This document shows positions 32,166-39,994 of a DNA stretch of 50,615 bases, in pieces. Source of the stretch: Marinilabiliaceae bacterium UBA5488. Its GTDB lineage: Bacteria > Bacteroidota > Bacteroidia > Bacteroidales > Marinilabiliaceae. How positions within the stretch are numbered: position 1 is the first letter of the stretch; the number at the start of each line of letters is the position of its first letter. The stretch covers positions 1 through 50,615 of the forward strand of contig DIPM01000015.1 in the NCBI GenBank assembly GCA_002427105.1, read 5' to 3'. The notes beneath the pieces are model-generated. The model made no database searches and was not told the DNA's origin. It saw nothing but the letters and a program-made list of their open reading frames with translations. The translations under genes and the position numbers were made by a program.

Positions 32166-33413
32166 TTAAAGTCCAAATTCCTTTTTAACGGCATCAACAT
32201 AGTCAAGTTTCTCCCATGTAAAAAACTCAACCTCCCGCTTTACCTCTTTACCGTCCTCAATAAAAGTAAGAACTTCCTTATAGGGAGTGCGACCCATGTG
32301 TCCATAAGCAGCAGTTGGCTCAAATATAGGATTCTTCAAGCCCAGACGGCGAATAATCATACCGGGACGAAGGTCAAACAATTTCTCTACCCGCCGTGCT
32401 ATTTCGCCATCACTGAATTTTACCCGGGAAGTACCGTTGGTATTGACATAGATACTTACAGGCTCGGCTACTCCGATAGCATAAGACAGCTGTATAAGCA
32501 TCTCATCGGCCACTCCGGCAGCCACCATATTTTTTGCTATATGGCGGGCAGCATAGGCCGCTGAACGATCGACCTTTGAGGAGTCCTTACCAGAGAAAGC
32601 ACCTCCACCATGAGCTCCCTTGCCACCGTAAGTGTCAACAATAATTTTGCGCCCGGTTAATCCTGTGTCACCGTGAGGGCCGCCAATCACAAACTTTCCT
32701 GTAGGATTAACCAGCAATTTATAATTTTCAAACAGTCCGGCCACAGAAGAGTTGAGCCTAAGCTTAACCCGGGGAATCAATATATTTTGAACATCAGCTC
32801 TAATCTTTACCAGCATAGCTTCATCCTCATCAAAAGGATCGTGCTGAGTAGAGACAACAATAGTATGAACTTTAACAGGCTGGTTATCGTCTGAATATTC
32901 TAATGTTACCTGGGATTTAGAATCAGGACGCAGGTAGGTCATCTCTCTACCTTCACGACGAATAGCTGCAAGTTCAATCAAAAGAAGATGAGAAAGCTGG
33001 AGCGCAAGCGGCATATACTCTTCAGTGTCGCGACAAGCGTATCCGAAAATCATACCCTGATCGCCAGCTCCCTGAGTCTCCTCGGATTCGCGATCAACTC
33101 CGCGATTAATATCTTCCGACTGCTCATGAATAGCAGAAAGCACTCCACAAGAACCTGCATCAAACTGGTACTCGGCCTTGGTGTATCCTATGCGTTCAAT
33201 AACTCTGCGAGCTATCTTCTGAACCGGTACATAAGCCTTTGTTTTTATTTCACCGCCAACAACTACCAATCCGGTAGATACGAAAGTTTCGCAGGCAACG
33301 CGTGAATCAGGATCCTGACGTAGCAGCTCGTCAAGAACAGCATCTGAAATTTGGTCGGCAACTTTATCCGGATGCCCTTCTGAAACAGACTCCGAAGTGA
33401 ACAAATATCCCAT
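32166..33413 (-). CDS. metK: S-adenosylmethionine synthetase
   Basis: Makes S-adenosylmethionine from methionine and ATP. Seen: 'TSESVSEGHPDKVADQISDAVLD' region (positions 6-28, with HPDK), 'GAGDQGMIFGYA', 'GGPHGDTGLTGRKII' and 'GGGAFSGKDSSKVDRSAAYA'. 415 residues. A perfect hairpin lies 22-40 bases ahead of the start. No SAM riboswitch is recognisable in the 200-base leader region. Downstream on the same strand are the NodB-like and Wbp-like genes; whether they share its transcript is open. Confidence 0.98.
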   Translation of the reverse strand: MGYLFTSESVSEGHPDKVADQISDAVLDELLRQDPDSRVACETFVSTGLVVVGGEIKTKAYVPVQKIARRVIERIGYTKAEYQFDAGSCGVLSAIHEQSEDINRGVDRESEETQGAGDQGMIFGYACRDTEEYMPLALQLSHLLLIELAAIRREGREMTYLRPDSKSQVTLEYSDDNQPVKVHTIVVSTQHDPFDEDEAMLVKIRADVQNILIPRVKLRLNSSVAGLFENYKLLVNPTGKFVIGGPHGDTGLTGRKIIVDTYGGKGAHGGGAFSGKDSSKVDRSAAYAARHIAKNMVAAGVADEMLIQLSYAIGVAEPVSIYVNTNGTSRVKFSDGEIARRVEKLFDLRPGMIIRRLGLKNPIFEPTAAYGHMGRTPYKEVLTFIEDGKEVKREVEFFTWEKLDYVDAVKKEFGL

Positions 33414-33434
33414 AATGAAACAGCATTATATTAT

Positions 33435-33453
33435 TTTAGGCTAAAAGCCTAAA
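33435..33453 (-). promoter_or_regulatory. Palindrome in the metK leader
   Basis: TTTAGGCT-AAA-AGCCTAAA forms a perfect eight-base stem 22-40 bases ahead of the metK ATG. It could be an operator for a methionine/SAM regulator or a leader hairpin. Confidence 0.4.
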
Positions 33454-33614
33454 GTAACGAGTTAAACAAAGAAGGGAATTTGGAGAATAGCTAAACAAAA
33501 AAGACGCATTTTAGCAGTTTTTTTGAGTGGTTGCAATCGGCCAAATCCCTCCACTTAATAATAGGGTACAAAGGAACGAAAAAAAAACAAATTATATACC
33601 CTTAAGCAAAATTA

Positions 33615-34433
33615 TTAATCACCCTTATCAAGCTCCGAATATTTCTGAGATATGCTTAGGTGAGAGGCAGCTATTTTGTCGAGTACGAAAACAGTATTGG
33701 AATGCTGCTGTAAAAAGGAGGCGGGCACCTCGCTGGATATCAACTCTTCGATCGTGCGACGTATAACCTCAGCCTTTCTTTCTCCCCAGGCAAGCAAAAA
33801 GATAATTCTGGCTGACAAAATGCTCGACACCCCCATCGTGATAGCTTGTTTAGGAACATACTCGACGCCTCCAAAATCATCGGATGCATCATCAATAGTG
33901 AGATGGTGGAGCTTAATCAAGCGGGTTATATCAGTAATTAGTGAGCCCGGCTCATTAAATCCTATGTGACCGGAGCGCCCGATTCCAAGAATCTGAATAT
34001 CTATTCCCCCCAAAGACTTGATTTGATTCTCGTATCCGGCACAAAAGGCTTCTATTTCCTCCGGGGGAACTGTCCCATCAGGGATATGGATATTATGCGG
34101 CTCTATGTCGATATGCGAAAAAAGATTGTCATACATAAACCTGTGGTAACTGTTGCAATCCTCATGTGATATAGGGAAATATTCATCCAAATTAAAAGTA
34201 ATAACACGCTTGAAACTAAGACCCTCTTCGCGATGAATCCTCACTAGTTCCTGATACAACTCCAAAGGAGTTTTGCCTGTTGCAAGCCCCAGAACAGTGT
34301 GCCTCCCAGCCTTATTCCTCTCCTCAATCAATGAGGCAATTTGCCTTGCTACATATTTGGAGCCTTTATGGCAGTCTTCAAAAATACGAGTTTGCATGCT
34401 ATCGCGATAGGTTTTAAATGGCTTTTTATCCAT
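33615..34433 (-). CDS. nagB: Glucosamine-6-phosphate deaminase
   Basis: Converts glucosamine 6-phosphate to fructose 6-phosphate and ammonia, linking amino-sugar catabolism to glycolysis. Seen: 'LGLATGKTPLELYQEL' near residue 42, 'FNLDEYFPI' with the catalytic Asp, and 'LGIGRSGHIGFNEPGS' with the active-site His. 272 residues, the family length. It stands before metK with a 200-base gap, so it is likely a separate unit, and is divergent from the tRNA-Glu operon. Confidence 0.93.
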   Translation of the reverse strand: MDKKPFKTYRDSMQTRIFEDCHKGSKYVARQIASLIEERNKAGRHTVLGLATGKTPLELYQELVRIHREEGLSFKRVITFNLDEYFPISHEDCNSYHRFMYDNLFSHIDIEPHNIHIPDGTVPPEEIEAFCAGYENQIKSLGGIDIQILGIGRSGHIGFNEPGSLITDITRLIKLHHLTIDDASDDFGGVEYVPKQAITMGVSSILSARIIFLLAWGERKAEVIRRTIEELISSEVPASFLQQHSNTVFVLDKIAASHLSISQKYSELDKGD

Positions 34434-34483
34434 GTTGTTAAAATAAGGGTTGTGTACGGCTCCTTGTTGATTTTTTATACCAA

Positions 34484-34491
34484 CAAAAGTA
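34484..34491 (-). promoter_or_regulatory. Putative nagB -7 element
   Basis: The minus strand reads TACTTTTG, an exact match to TAnnTTTG, 51 bases ahead of the nagB ATG. No TTTG is visible at the right distance upstream. Confidence 0.35.
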
Positions 34492-34602
34492 AATGCAAAA
34501 AAATGAATTTGAGAAAGAAATTTATAAAAATTTTAATTCAAAGGCAAACATAGAGATATGAGCCCTTACATACTAAAAATCGCATTTTTTTGCTATTAGA
34601 TA

Positions 34603-34633
34603 TTTGGAAGAAAACAAATTTGCTCTATCTTTG
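34603..34633 (+). promoter_or_regulatory. Promoter of the tRNA-Glu/rpsT/tRNA-Glu unit
   Basis: TTTG at 34603-34606, 19 bases, then TATCTTTG at 34626-34633, an excellent match to the Bacteroidota consensus. The mature tRNA begins about 40 bases downstream. Confidence 0.7.
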
Positions 34634-34674
34634 CATCCGCAATTGAAAAAGCAATTTTATTGCTAAATATTTAT

Positions 34675-34746
34675 GGTCCCTTCGTCTAGGGGTTAGGACG
34701 TCAGGTTTTCATCCTGGAAACAGGGGTTCGATTCCCCTAGGGACTA
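34675..34746 (+). tRNA. tRNA-Glu (anticodon TTC), first copy
   Basis: 72 bases. Acceptor GGTCCCT (34675-34681) pairs with AGGGACT (34739-34745) and the discriminator is A. The anticodon loop TTTTCAT gives TTC. T-stem AGGGG/CCCCT. CCA is not encoded (ACA follows). It differs from the second copy, 35052-35123, at only four positions. Confidence 0.95.
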
Positions 34747-34784
34747 CAGAGTAAAAAGAATTAGGAACTTTATAATTAACCACG

Positions 34785-35039
34785 ATGGCAAATCATCAAT
34801 CAGCAAAGAAGAGAATTAGACAATCAGAAACCCGCAATACTAACAATAAGTATTATGCAAAAACTATGCGTAATGCCGTTAAGTCCTTGCGCCTGACTAC
34901 CGACAAAGAAGCTGCTGCTACTTTGTATCCTAAGGTGGTTACCATGATTGACAAATTGGCAAAGAAGAACGTTATTCATAAGAATAAAGCATCGAATTTG
35001 AAGGCCAATCTGGCAAAACATATCAACACTCTGGCCTAA
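34785..35039 (+). CDS. rpsT: 30S ribosomal protein S20
   Basis: Small-subunit protein that binds 16S rRNA early in assembly. Seen: 84 residues with 'MANHQSAKKRIRQSE' and 'IHKNKASNLKANLAKHI', both typical of S20, and a strongly basic composition. It lies 38 bases after one tRNA-Glu gene and 12 bases before another with no terminator between, so the three are probably one transcript that is then processed. Confidence 0.97.
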   Translation: MANHQSAKKRIRQSETRNTNNKYYAKTMRNAVKSLRLTTDKEAAATLYPKVVTMIDKLAKKNVIHKNKASNLKANLAKHINTLA

Positions 35040-35051
35040 GCCCGAGTTTAG

Positions 35052-35123
35052 GGTCCCTTCGTCTAGTGGTTAGGACGCCAGGTTTTCATCCTGGAAACAG
35101 GAGTTCGATTCTCCTAGGGACTA
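35052..35123 (+). tRNA. tRNA-Glu (anticodon TTC), second copy
   Basis: Acceptor GGTCCCT (35052-35058) pairs with AGGGACT (35116-35122), discriminator A. Anticodon TTC as in the first copy. The T-stem reads AGGAG/CTCCT, a compensated pair change against AGGGG/CCCCT in the first copy; a D-loop base (T for G) and one base before the anticodon stem (C for T) also differ. CCA not encoded. Confidence 0.95.
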
Positions 35124-35125
35124 CT

Positions 35126-35156
35126 AAGGCTTCACCAAATCGGTGAGGCCTTTTTT
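35126..35156 (+). terminator. Terminator after the second tRNA-Glu
   Basis: AAGGCTTCACC (35126-35136) pairs with GGTGAGGCCTT (35142-35152) with one G-U pair, followed by a T-run (35151-35156). A strong intrinsic terminator for the tRNA/rpsT unit. Confidence 0.85.
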
Positions 35157-35158
35157 GT

Positions 35159-35190
35159 TTTGGATAATCCGCGGCTTTTTTGTAGCTTGA
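35159..35190 (+). promoter_or_regulatory. Possible radC promoter
   Basis: TTTG at 35159-35162, 20 bases, then TAGCTTGA at 35183-35190, which matches the -7 box in its first part only. It would give a short leader before the ATG at 35208. Confidence 0.35.
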
Positions 35191-35207
35191 GCATCAAATC
35201 ATTAATC

Positions 35208-35906
35208 ATGGCTCAATACTCAAAACTTTCCATCAAAGAGCTTGCTGCGGAAGATCGCCCACGCGAAAAATTACTGCAAAAAGGAATCTCTTCATTATCA
35301 GATGCAGAACTTCTGGCCATACTTATAGGATCAGGCAGTGCCAAAGAGTCGGCAGTTGATCTGGCAAGAAAAATTATGGCCGGCTATCAGAACAATCTCA
35401 ACCAACTTGGTAAAGCAGAGATAAGTCAACTAATTAACAATTTCCATGGCGTTGGCCAGGCCAAAGCCGTTTGCATTGTAGCTGCTATGGAACTGGGGCG
35501 TCGTCGCCGTTTGGAAGAGTCGCTTATAAGTCCCCATATTAAAAGCAGCAATGATGCCTTCGAGATAATGAATCCTATTATTGGCGATTTGCCCCATGAA
35601 GAATTTTGGATTCTGATGCTCAACCGCTCAAACAAGGTGCTTCTTCGTTACAATGTCAGCAAAGGAGGAATGACAGGCACAGTCATTGATGTTAGGATGA
35701 TTATGAAAAGAGCGCTCGAGGTACGAGCCTCCTCATTAATTCTGGTTCATAACCATCCCTCGGGCAACAAGCAGCCTAGCGATGCCGATATCAAGATTAC
35801 CAAAAGACTTAATGAGGCGGGAAAAATTATGGATATTCCTGTTATTGACCATGTAATTGTTACGGATAATAGCTACTTTAGCTTTGCCGATGAAGGCATT
35901 ATATAG
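35208..35906 (+). CDS. radC: RadC family protein (JAB1/MPN-like)
   Basis: About 232 residues from the ATG at 35208; an in-frame TTG at 35160 would overlap the terminator region and is less likely. Seen: N-terminal helix-hairpin-helix region ('NFHGVGQAKAVCIVAAMELG') and the JAB metalloprotease motif with HxH and Asp in 'VHNHPSGNKQPSDAD'. RadC was named for DNA repair, but its biochemical role is unclear. It follows the terminator of the tRNA/rpsT unit and precedes a FemAB/GNAT-like gene by 15 bases. Confidence 0.93.
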   Translation: MAQYSKLSIKELAAEDRPREKLLQKGISSLSDAELLAILIGSGSAKESAVDLARKIMAGYQNNLNQLGKAEISQLINNFHGVGQAKAVCIVAAMELGRRRRLEESLISPHIKSSNDAFEIMNPIIGDLPHEEFWILMLNRSNKVLLRYNVSKGGMTGTVIDVRMIMKRALEVRASSLILVHNHPSGNKQPSDADIKITKRLNEAGKIMDIPVIDHVIVTDNSYFSFADEGII

Positions 35907-35921
35907 CCCTTTTTGAAAAGC

Positions 35922-36833
35922 ATGAGTCTGGAATACCTAAAAAACAAAGAAATTGATAAGGAAAAATGGGACGCAGGCATAGCCCGCTCAACTCATCCCC
36001 TGATATATGCCGAAAGCTGGTATCTTGATATAGTATCGCCCGGATGGCATGCCGTCGTCAATCAAGATCATAGTATTCTCTTCCCTTTACCAATAAACAG
36101 GAAATGGAGGATTCCATTTATTATGCAGCCGCTATTCGCACAGCAGCTAGGTCTTTTTTCCCAAAAAGACCTAGACAACAACAGTCTTGAAATTATTGGC
36201 AAGCTGATTCGATACCCGGCAGTGGTTCTCCAGGGCAACTCTAAAAACGCATTGCCGCGGAAGCTCACAAACCTTACCAGGCACAACTACAAGCTTTCGC
36301 TTCATCACGATTATAATCAGATACAAAAGAGCTTTACAAAGAACTGCCACCGTAACATAAAAAAAGCATTGCATCAGAAGCAATATATCAAGCGCCTGGA
36401 TTCGGTAGAAGACTTTATAAATTTCAGCAGTCAAAATATCAAATATAAAGTTCCGTCAAAGACTATTCCTTTGCTTGAAAAAATTATCCGGAAAGCTCTG
36501 GCCCGCGATGCGGGCTTTATTATATCTTCCATAGATGGCACAGGTGACGATTTGGCTATGGCTTTCTTTCTAAAAAAACATGGACGTATCATCTTTCTCT
36601 TTGGTAATTCAACGGACTTGGGACTCAAAAAGCAAAGCATGTTTTTTATTATGAATTATATAATAGAACAGTATTCCAAACAAGATATAATACTGGATTT
36701 TGAAGGATCAGAAATCGAAGGCATTGCGCGTTTTTATAAGGGATTTGGTGCAGAAACTGAATCCTACGACTGCTTCGAAAGAAGGTGTCTGACAGGCCTG
36801 AGAAGAGCAATTTCTTATATTACCTCCTTATAG
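35922..36833 (+). CDS. FemAB/GNAT-like acyltransferase
   Basis: About 303 residues from the ATG at 35922, with a TTG three codons earlier also in frame. The sequence reads like the two-lobe GNAT/FemAB-type proteins common in Bacteroidota: 'MQPLFAQQLGLFS' in the first lobe, and 'LDFEGSEIEGIARFYKGFG' near the C-terminus, which resembles the substrate/peptidyl-donor region of that group. No signal peptide. Likely co-transcribed with radC. The substrate is unknown; peptidoglycan or lipid modification is only a possibility. Confidence 0.6.
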   Translation: MSLEYLKNKEIDKEKWDAGIARSTHPLIYAESWYLDIVSPGWHAVVNQDHSILFPLPINRKWRIPFIMQPLFAQQLGLFSQKDLDNNSLEIIGKLIRYPAVVLQGNSKNALPRKLTNLTRHNYKLSLHHDYNQIQKSFTKNCHRNIKKALHQKQYIKRLDSVEDFINFSSQNIKYKVPSKTIPLLEKIIRKALARDAGFIISSIDGTGDDLAMAFFLKKHGRIIFLFGNSTDLGLKKQSMFFIMNYIIEQYSKQDIILDFEGSEIEGIARFYKGFGAETESYDCFERRCLTGLRRAISYITSL

Positions 36834-36871
36834 AATTCCCTTAAGAATCATTTTATTCAAGTTTTTACAGC

Positions 36872-36879
36872 TATTTTTG
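36872..36879 (+). promoter_or_regulatory. Putative upp -7 element
   Basis: TATTTTTG matches TAnnTTTG 12 bases ahead of the upp ATG. No TTTG is found about 20 bases upstream, so support is weak. Confidence 0.3.
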
Positions 36880-36890
36880 CAAAAAAACCG

Positions 36891-37544
36891 ATGGAAATTA
36901 AGCTTATTAATACCCCGCCCTCCATTCTCAACCAGTACCTGGCCGAAATTCGCGATTGTGATATTCAGACCGATCCCCTTAGATTCAGACGTAACCTGGA
37001 GCGCATAGGCGAAATTTTCGCTTATGAAATTAGCAAAGTCCTGAGCTATAAGGAAAAATACGTAAAAACGCCCTTAGGAACAGCAATGGAATATATCCCA
37101 GGGGAAGAATTGGTAATAGCCTCCATATTACGTGCAGGAATCCCGCTGCACAACGGCATACTGAACTGTTTTGACCGGAGTGAAAATGCTTTTGTCTCAG
37201 CCTACAGGAAATACAATGAGGAAGGCGATTTTGAGATACATATTGAATACATATCAGCTCCTGATCTTAACGGCAAAACGTTAATTCTGGCCGACCCTAT
37301 GCTTGCTACCGGCTCATCGCTAGAGCTTGCCTACAGGGCTCTTCATGCAAACGGAACTCCGTCTCATACCCACTTGGTGAGCATTATTGCCAGTCAGGCA
37401 GGTGTTGACTATGTAAAGAAGCAACTTAAGGGAGAGCCCGTAACACTGTGGCTAGCAGGCCTTGACGAGGAATTAAATGCCAAGTCTTATATAGTTCCGG
37501 GTCTTGGTGATGCGGGCGATTTGGCTTATGGCTCTAAGCTCTAA
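36891..37544 (+). CDS. upp: Uracil phosphoribosyltransferase
   Basis: Salvages uracil with PRPP to UMP. Seen: 'ASILRAGIPLHNGIL', the PRPP-binding loop 'LILADPMLATGSSLELAY' and the C-terminal uracil-binding 'YIVPGLGDAGDLAYG'. 217 residues, standard. The stop codon overlaps the folK stop on the opposite strand by four bases. Confidence 0.95.
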   Translation: MEIKLINTPPSILNQYLAEIRDCDIQTDPLRFRRNLERIGEIFAYEISKVLSYKEKYVKTPLGTAMEYIPGEELVIASILRAGIPLHNGILNCFDRSENAFVSAYRKYNEEGDFEIHIEYISAPDLNGKTLILADPMLATGSSLELAYRALHANGTPSHTHLVSIIASQAGVDYVKKQLKGEPVTLWLAGLDEELNAKSYIVPGLGDAGDLAYGSKL

Positions 37545-38032
37545 GATAAGCGCTGCACAAAACCCCTATCCTCGCATTCATTAAGAAGCTCACTAAGGGT
37601 TTTGCCCAAAACAGGATGATACCAATCTGCCCAATACTCGTTCAAGGGCATAAGAGTAAAGCGCCGAAGATGCAGACGGGGATGAGGTAGCCTAAGTTTC
37701 TCGGTTTCAATCACCATATTGTCAATAAACAATATATCTATATCAATAGGGCGGGATAGGTAGCCACCGGCTGCCTGTCTTTTCCTCCCCAGCTCCTTTT
37801 CTATCCCCAGCACTTTGTTAAGCAGGCTTTGTGGCTCAATATTTTCTATATAAACCTCTATAACACAGTTTAGAAAGTTGCTATCCGATTCAAAGCCCCA
37901 GGGAGCACTCTCGTACAGAGATGAACGGCGAACTATGCCTCCGATTTCAAGGTCTATCTTTTCGACAGCCAGCTCTATCAAGCTTTCTGTTTTAGCTTCA
38001 TTTCCTCCCAGTAAAACTAAAGCCCTTGCCAT
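37541..38032 (-). CDS. folK: 2-amino-4-hydroxy-6-hydroxymethyldihydropteridine pyrophosphokinase
   Basis: HPPK of the folate pathway: transfers pyrophosphate from ATP to the pterin. Seen: N-terminal 'ALVLLGGNEA', 'RRSSLYESAPWG', 'NCVIEVYI' and the signature 'RPIDIDILFIDN' with metal-binding aspartates, then 'LPHPRLHLRRFTLMPL'. 163 residues. It stands alone, convergent with upp and divergent from sppA. Confidence 0.94.
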   Translation of the reverse strand: MARALVLLGGNEAKTESLIELAVEKIDLEIGGIVRRSSLYESAPWGFESDSNFLNCVIEVYIENIEPQSLLNKVLGIEKELGRKRQAAGGYLSRPIDIDILFIDNMVIETEKLRLPHPRLHLRRFTLMPLNEYWADWYHPVLGKTLSELLNECEDRGFVQRLS

Positions 38033-38163
38033 AACAATGAAAAATGCGTAAAATTAACAACTAAATAGAAAGCCCTAAGCTTTTGTTCCAATCCTTTTTG
38101 TAACTTAGCGCTAGATTTTCCAAATTTACAACAAACTCTCCTTTATCCTAAAAATTTATTTTT

Positions 38164-39930
38164 ATGAGCAAATTCTTTAAGTATTTTTTGGCGGTAGTAG
38201 TCGGTTCAATGGTATCGGCTCTGTTTTTCATCCTGGGTCTGTTTATGTTTCTGGGTATCCTGGCGTCCTCCTCAAGCTCGGAAGTGAAGGTGCACGACAA
38301 CTCTTTATTGTTACTTGAACTAAACGGCCCTATCACTGAGCGGGAAAGTTCCGACCCTTTGACTGTAATTTTTTCAGAGCTAAGCGGCCAGGCTGCTTCA
38401 ACCGGTCTGAATCAAATATTATCATCTATCAAAAAGGCCAAAAATGATGATAGAATTAAAGGTATTTATATCGAATCAGGAATGCCAATAGCGGGTTATG
38501 CGACTATAGACGAAATTCGCAATGCTCTTTTAGATTTCCGCACATCGGGCAAATTTGTTCACAGCTTTAGTTCAACCTACACTCAAAGCGGGTATTATCT
38601 GGCCTCAGCAGCTGATAAGATTTATATGAACCCGGCGGGAATGCTTGATTTTCAAGGCTTATCCGGAACATACACCTTTTTCAAAGGCACTCTTGAGAAG
38701 TTGGGACTTGAAATACAGATATTTAAACATGGCGAATTCAAATCGGCTGTTGAACCATTTATGCTCGACAAGATGAGCGACGCCTCGCGGCTGCAAACCG
38801 AGGTTTATCTTAACTCTATATGGCAACATATATTATCACGGGTTGCCTCATCCCGAGGCTTATCGGTAGAAGCTCTCGATAGCACAGCCTCTATGGGACC
38901 TGTTATGATGTCTGACGAACAACTGCTGACTTCAGGTTTGATTGACGGACTGAAGTACAAGGACGAAGTAATCGACGAACTGAAAACTTTAACTAATACC
39001 GAAGTCGAAAATGATCTCAATGCAGTAGATATTTCGCAGTACAGCACTGTATATGTTCCCGACAAGACAAAAAAAGGAATTGAAAAGAATAAAATCGCCG
39101 TTATTTACGCAGAGGGAGGGATTGATGATTCCTCGACCGAAGGTATTATTTCTGACGAATTATCCCGGACGATCCGCGAAGCACGTCGCGACAGCTCGAT
39201 AAAGGCAATAGTGCTTAGGATCAATTCGCCCGGCGGTTCAGCCTTAGGCTCTGAAATTATCTGGCGCGAGGTTAAACTTGCCCAAGAAACCAAGCCTCTT
39301 GTAGTGTCAATGGGCGACTACGCCGCTTCAGGAGGATACTACATCGCCTGCGCTGCCGATTCAATAGTTGCTCATCCTTCAACGCTCACCGGAAGCATTG
39401 GTGTATTTGGCATAATACCAAATACTCAGGATCTCTTAAAGAAGATTGGAATGACCACCGACCGTGTCAAGACTAACCAATACTCTGATTTCCCGGCAAT
39501 CGACCGGCCCTTTACCAGCGACGAAAAAGATTTGATGCAAGCTTATATCGAACGTTTCTATGGCGTGTTTCTTAGCCGTTGCGCAGAGGGACGTAATACA
39601 AGCAGCGAAGCAATTGATCTGGTAGGCGAAGGACGCGTATGGAGCGGTGAAAATGCCATAAGCATCAATCTGGTCGATAAGTTAGGCGGCATTGATGATG
39701 CCCTGGCCATTGCTGCAGGCATGGCTAATCTTGAAAACTACAGGGTAGTGGAGCTTCCTGAATTGCTCACTCCAATGGAAATAATTATGCAAAGCTTGTC
39801 GGGCGGAGCTGCTGCAAAATTTGCCGATATCTTTCTGGGAGAAGAATATAAGCTTCTGAAAACCATTAACGGGCTGAAATCTGCTCATCCGGTTCAGGCT
39901 CGTCTTCCATACGATATTAATCTTAATTAA
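38164..39930 (+). CDS. sppA: Signal peptide peptidase SppA (67 kDa type)
   Basis: Membrane-anchored serine/lysine protease that degrades cleaved signal peptides. Seen: one N-terminal transmembrane helix (about residues 8-35), the catalytic Lys193 in 'EFKSAVEPFM' of the first half, and the nucleophile Ser389 in 'GDYAASGGYYIACAADSIV' of the second half. 588 residues with both halves marks the long, tandem-domain form. Separated from lpxK by a hairpin of 11 pairs. Confidence 0.93.
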   Translation: MSKFFKYFLAVVVGSMVSALFFILGLFMFLGILASSSSSEVKVHDNSLLLLELNGPITERESSDPLTVIFSELSGQAASTGLNQILSSIKKAKNDDRIKGIYIESGMPIAGYATIDEIRNALLDFRTSGKFVHSFSSTYTQSGYYLASAADKIYMNPAGMLDFQGLSGTYTFFKGTLEKLGLEIQIFKHGEFKSAVEPFMLDKMSDASRLQTEVYLNSIWQHILSRVASSRGLSVEALDSTASMGPVMMSDEQLLTSGLIDGLKYKDEVIDELKTLTNTEVENDLNAVDISQYSTVYVPDKTKKGIEKNKIAVIYAEGGIDDSSTEGIISDELSRTIREARRDSSIKAIVLRINSPGGSALGSEIIWREVKLAQETKPLVVSMGDYAASGGYYIACAADSIVAHPSTLTGSIGVFGIIPNTQDLLKKIGMTTDRVKTNQYSDFPAIDRPFTSDEKDLMQAYIERFYGVFLSRCAEGRNTSSEAIDLVGEGRVWSGENAISINLVDKLGGIDDALAIAAGMANLENYRVVELPELLTPMEIIMQSLSGGAAAKFADIFLGEEYKLLKTINGLKSAHPVQARLPYDINLN

Positions 39931-39945
39931 GAAAAGTCTAATTAC

Positions 39946-39978
39946 TATAGGGAACAGGGAAACTCCTTGTTCCCTATA
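39946..39978 (+). terminator. Perfect hairpin between sppA and lpxK
   Basis: TATAGGGAACA (39946-39956) pairs perfectly with TGTTCCCTATA (39968-39978). No U-tract follows, so it may attenuate, stabilise or process rather than end the transcript. Confidence 0.4.
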
Positions 39979-39994
39979 ATAATAAACTCTGCAA

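Noticed and set aside
33414..33614. SAM riboswitch upstream of metK
   Set aside because: I looked for a multi-helix aptamer; only one simple palindrome (33435-33453) is visible, with no SAM-I or SAM-II-like layout.
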